Below are positions 60,543 through 64,000 of a DNA stretch of 64,000 nt, one piece after another (the stretch's first letter is position 1; each line of letters begins with the position of its first letter). The stretch spans positions 9,275,501-9,339,500 of the forward strand of contig OY743190.1 of assembly GCA_963555705.1 (NCBI GenBank), given 5' to 3'. Below the pieces are notes generated by a model. It was not told where the DNA came from. It was given only the letters and a program-made list of their open reading frames with translations, and did not search any database. Position numbers and translations under genes: made by a program. The stretch comes from Ligustrum vulgare. Taxonomy: Eukaryota > Streptophyta > Magnoliopsida > Lamiales > Oleaceae.

Positions 60543-60921
60543 CCTATGTTTGACAAATAAAAAAAAAAGTTTTTAATTAACACAATTCTCCAAACTATTT
60601 TTTTATCCACACATGTTTTCTCTCTCTATTTTTTAGCCACGCATCTTACCTTGAAAAATAAAAAATAAAATATTTTTTAAATACAAATCTTTTAACAAAC
60701 ATAGTGCAACGAATAATGATATTTATCTTAACATTGAAATTGATCTCTACCCAATTGACATTTTTTCATAGAAAAATGAGAAGCATCTTACCTTGAAAAA
60801 TAAAAAATATATTTTTTGAATACAAATCTTTTAACAAACATAGTGCAAAGAATAATGATATTTATCTCAATCTTGAAATTGATCACTGTCCAATTGACAT
60901 TTTTTCATTGAAAAATGAGAA
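60543..60921. repeat. MITE with tandem duplication of its right half
   Basis: 60543-60715 is a family MITE (CCTATGTTTGACAAAT...TTTAACAAACATAG). Its right part plus flank (60645-60782, from CATCTTACCTTGAAAAAT to AAAAATGAGAAG) is repeated at 60783-60921 with small changes. Another copy, about 60287-60430, precedes it. Confidence 0.75.
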
Positions 60922-61015
60922 GGTACATTGTGCATATGCATATTGAGAAGGTGCATTGTTCATGTGTATATGAACACCTCCTCATTCTCCAACGAGTGTA
61001 TGTCAACTCAAGTTA

Positions 61016-61521
61016 TCTATTTAATATATAAAAGGGAGAGTGTCTGTCCTATTTTTTCCCGCTCAAGAAATCCCACTCAAGAAAAACGACGTGGTTTTGA
61101 ATTTTGGCTAAAATATCCAATTTCGCCTCAGATTTCTCAATCCGTCTCTCAATCGAAACCCTACCCATTGCGCCGCTTCTGACCGACATTTTGGGATATC
61201 TCATTTCAAAATTCAAATCACCCGTCTCTCTCTGTTTCGAAGTCGACCTCAAAATCTATTCTTGGGTTCTCATCCACTGGACTTTGTCCATGGGGAATGT
61301 TAAGAAAGGTTCGAGGGAAATGGGAAAAGGGTGAGCTGAATCTGTTATTGAACCAGCAAATCTTGTTGCCAATGGACAACAATTAGAGGTCGTCTATTAT
61401 CCATGAGCTAGTGCGTCGGAGTTTGTGGTGAAGGCCTCTATCGTGGGGGATGCTTCTGGTGAGATTCCGATGAAGCTTCCGGTAAGGATAAGGAAGTGGT
61501 GAAATTTGTAGAGCACCAAAG
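61016..61521 (+). mobile_element. Possible Helitron 5' end with captured gene pieces
   Basis: TCTATTTAATATATAAAAGG at 61016 follows an A and resembles plant Helitron 5' termini. The next 500 bp look like copied gene sequence: a CT-rich leader with AAACCCTA at 61159-61166 and an ARF-like coding piece. The rest is displaced by the LTR that starts at 61522, and no 3' end is visible. The same bases read on the minus strand (TCTCCCTTTTATATATTAAA) could equally be the 5' end of the preceding Helitron. Confidence 0.35.
61335..61470 (+). pseudogene. Auxin response factor fragment (ARF10/16/17-like)
   Basis: The frame encodes AESVIEPANLVANGQQLEVV YYP, a TGA, then ASASEFVVKASIV. In ARFs of the ARF10/16/17 type the start of the Auxin_resp region reads close to EAANLAANGQPFEVVYYPRA with STPEFCVKAS after it. 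The TGA takes the place of the Arg codon, a C-to-T change if CGA. After KASIV the match ends. No DNA-binding domain is seen upstream. Confidence 0.7.
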
Positions 61522-63352
61522 TGTTAGCCCAAGACTAAACTAACCAAGAGGGGGGTGAATTGGTTTATAAAACTTTTTCGATAAATAATCTCAAACTTAA
61601 AAACCAATGGTACAAGTATGAGCACTTAGTGTTGCAAGTAACTTAACTATCAATTTAGTGTGCTATACATGTGTAAACTTAATTGATAAAGCAAGTATAG
61701 CACTTAGATATAATGTTGCACAATATAAATTGATAGAATATAGTAAGTGCAATGTAAGTAAGTAAAATGGATAAGAGAATGCAAACGCGATTTATGGAGG
61801 TTCAATCAACCAACGTGATCTAAGTCCCCCGTTACCGAGCTCTCCGTCACGAGCAATGCCAAATCCACTATATTGGTAACTTACAACAAGGAGTACCAAA
61901 TCCTTAGGCGACTTACAACAAGGAGCACCTATCCTTAACCAACAATCGAGTTTTCACAAGGCTCTCGAAACCACAAGATATAATGAATTGAATTTACAAT
62001 TGAAATAACTCTCTTGACAAGTGATATACTCAAATTAAGTACCGAGAGAGTTAGGCTAACACTTCAATAGATAGTAATGAATTAAGCTCGAGTGTTAGAG
62101 AAAAACTTTGATGCAAATGATAATGAAAAGTTCAATGCAATCAAACAAAGTTTTTCAAATAATCTCTTGTTAAAATATTGAATCAAATTTTAAGTACCAA
62201 GAGATGCCACACTTGAATAATTAACAATGAGTTAAGCTCAAAGTGTTTAGGCAATGGAACTTTGATGAATCAAATGATAATGAAAAATGTAGCACAAATA
62301 ATCAAAGTTCCTTAATTGGAATTTCTCTCTTTTAAAAGATTAAAACAAGTTTAGAACAAAGAGAGACTTACACTTCAATTCCAATATAGTGTGAAGATGT
62401 TGAAGAAGTTTAAACAATATAAAACCAAGAATCTTCACAAAACTTTCTTCCAAAAACTTTGATGAATTGATAAAACAAAGTTTAGATCAATCAAAGTTTT
62501 ATAATAATAATAGATGAATATAAACCAAGTAAGAACAATGAATTTTCACAAGAAAGTTTCTATAAAATCTTTTCTATGCTGTTGAAATTGAATGTAAATG
62601 AGATGGCTATTTATAGATCAAGAAATTTGATCTGCAGCAAGTTTCGGTCGACCGGTTCACACTTTCGGTTGACCGAAAGCTCAAAAACTAGCCGTTATAC
62701 ATTTTAGCCGTTATACTTTCGGTTGAGCAGATATTTCGGTTGATCAAAGTTTCGGTTGATCATGTGCATTTCGGTCGACCGAAAAGGGAAAAATTGGAAT
62801 TTTTATTTTTATATCGAAAATTTTATTTTTCCAAAAACTATTTCATGTTATGATTTGAAAAATCATTTTTATGCAAGTGATGAATTTTCAAGTAAGTTTC
62901 TTGATGCATAAAAATCATTTTCGAGCTCGTTGAATGTCATCGCTAAAGATTGAGAGTGTTATACCTTTACATAGGTTAAATCAATTCTTGAACTTGAACT
63001 TTAATCTTGTTGAATGTCATCGCTAAAGATTGAGAGTGTTATACCTTTACATAGGTTAAATCAATTCTTGAACTTGAACTTTAATCTTGTATGCTTGAAT
63101 TCTTGATCTTCATGTCATGCTTTTCAACTTCAATTTTGATATTTGAATATCTTCAATTCTTTCATGATCTTCTTTGCGTCTCATGTGCTTGATCACATAG
63201 TTTTGATTTATATTTTTGAGAGACGATTTGAACATAGAGTGCTTTGAATATTTTTCATTACATAAAACACTTGAAGCACACTTGTTATTAACACAATATA
63301 TTCTTGTTTGTTATGATCAAAACAATAAGGTTAAGTTAACCATAGGTCAACA
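61522..63352 (-). repeat. Long 3' LTR of a retrotransposon running off the right edge (SIRE/Maximus-like copia)
   Basis: It runs from TGTTAGCCCAAG to GGTCAACA, about 1831 bp. On the minus strand the inner side shows a polypurine tract AAAAGGGGGGAAAT (63353-63366), so this is the 3' LTR of a minus-strand element. Features are GAGGGGGGTGAATTGG near the outer end, TTCGGTCGACCG motifs at 62640-62785, diverged ~150-bp repeats at about 61995-62310 and a perfect 80-bp tandem repeat. Long LTRs and A/G-rich repeats inside point to SIRE/Maximus, an inference. Confidence 0.75.
62929..63088. repeat. Perfect 80-bp tandem duplication inside the LTR
   Basis: GTTGAATGTCATCGCTAAAG and the next 60 bases (62929-63008) are repeated without a visible difference at 63009-63088. 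Confidence 0.97.
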
Positions 63353-64000
63353 ATTTCCCCCCTTTTGATTATGACAAACAAGATGATTTGTAATGATAAT
63401 ATAAGCAATTGAAGTATAAAATCAAAGCATAGGGAAATGAGAATAATTGATAAGTTCAATTTTAGCATATATTCCCCTATCTTATACAAACCAATGAGGC
63501 ATAATCTAGCATATAATATGATCCTTTTTATGCATATAGATTATCCAAAGTCAAGCTAAAACAAATCATCACCATATTTTCCCCCTTTTGGCATAAGCAA
63601 AAAGGTGGCATTTATCCCCTAATCATGAGCATAGGTGTGATAAGCATAATAATGGGGGCACAAGTAGAATATCTTGATTGTAATCATATTCCCCCTTAGT
63701 AAAGCATTCCCCCTTTAGAAAAAAAAACATTTGTAGCGTGAAATGACTTAAAGGGTATAATAATACTTATAGTCAAAGTATTAAAGTATTTTCAACTCAT
63801 TGAATATGTGGATCATGTGTGGATGAGTTAAAAAGTTTAAAAGTATCAAAACAATTTTGGTCAACAATCATATCACTCTTTTAATCAAGGCCAAAAATAA
63901 GTGATCAAAAGTAATGTAGTTCAAGAGTTTTATGAAGATGAGAAGATGATTTCAAGTCATTTAGGGATTGTGTATGAAAATTTTGAAGTTAAAAGACAAT
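63353..64000 (-). other. 3' untranslated interior of the edge retrotransposon
   Basis: On the minus strand it has repeated purine tracts (rc of TTTCCCCCCTTTTG at about 63356, TTTTCCCCCTTTTGGC at about 63577, ATTCCCCCTT at about 63690 and CATTCCCCCTTT at about 63706). Such GGGGGA blocks are typical upstream of the 3' LTR in SIRE-like copia elements. No coding region is reached before the window ends. Confidence 0.6.

Overview
This window is plant nuclear DNA, most likely from a eudicot. It is AT-rich, has GT-AG introns, and is dominated by nested transposable elements of plant-specific types. No rRNA, tRNA or CRISPR feature was recognised. The sequence does not let me name the species or family.

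Two genes look like ordinary host genes, both on the minus strand. At the left edge (1-3214) are the first two exons of a conserved plant protein that I tentatively link to plant PHD-finger proteins; its 2.7 kb first intron is full of repeats. In the middle (22335-28390) is an apparently complete six-exon gene for a secreted LPS-binding/BPI-family protein of about 485 residues. Its exon phases all join cleanly, although three or more introns carry transposons.

Layout: 4265-13313 is a Ty1/copia element (plus strand, GTTCA target duplication) whose reading frame is broken only by five transition-type stop codons. Its leader contains a 2.5 kb Helitron (5905-8419) carrying exons and introns of an LRR-protein gene. 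13782-20315 is a second copia element on the minus strand with two visible lesions. 20316-22334 holds decayed repeats, including an inverted repeat around a retrotransposon primer-binding site. 22335-28390 is the BPI gene. 28745-37596 is a short-LTR element with no polymerase; it contains a 2.9 kb CACTA transposon (31229-34130), diverged 70-bp repeats, a series of hairpins with a conserved loop, a broken cysteine-rich ORF and an intact intronless LOG-like ORF (35361-35984). 40003-40821 is a non-autonomous hAT element related to one in the BPI gene. 41246-52757 is a minus-strand Ty3/gypsy element of Tat type with a second RNase H and a gene-like antisense ORF. About 52949-59500 is a decayed autonomous Helitron (Rep/helicase plus an RPA-like exon) on the minus strand. 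61016-61521 may be the start of another Helitron carrying an auxin-response-factor fragment, cut by a long LTR (61522-63352) whose element runs off the right edge.

A short MITE family with GTTTGG ends and a repeated CACTTTTTAACCACA core occurs about 15 times, and two of the LTR elements are inserted inside copies of it. The most unusual signals are the conserved-loop hairpins and the LOG-like ORF of the short-LTR element, and the gene fragments carried by the Helitron-like elements.
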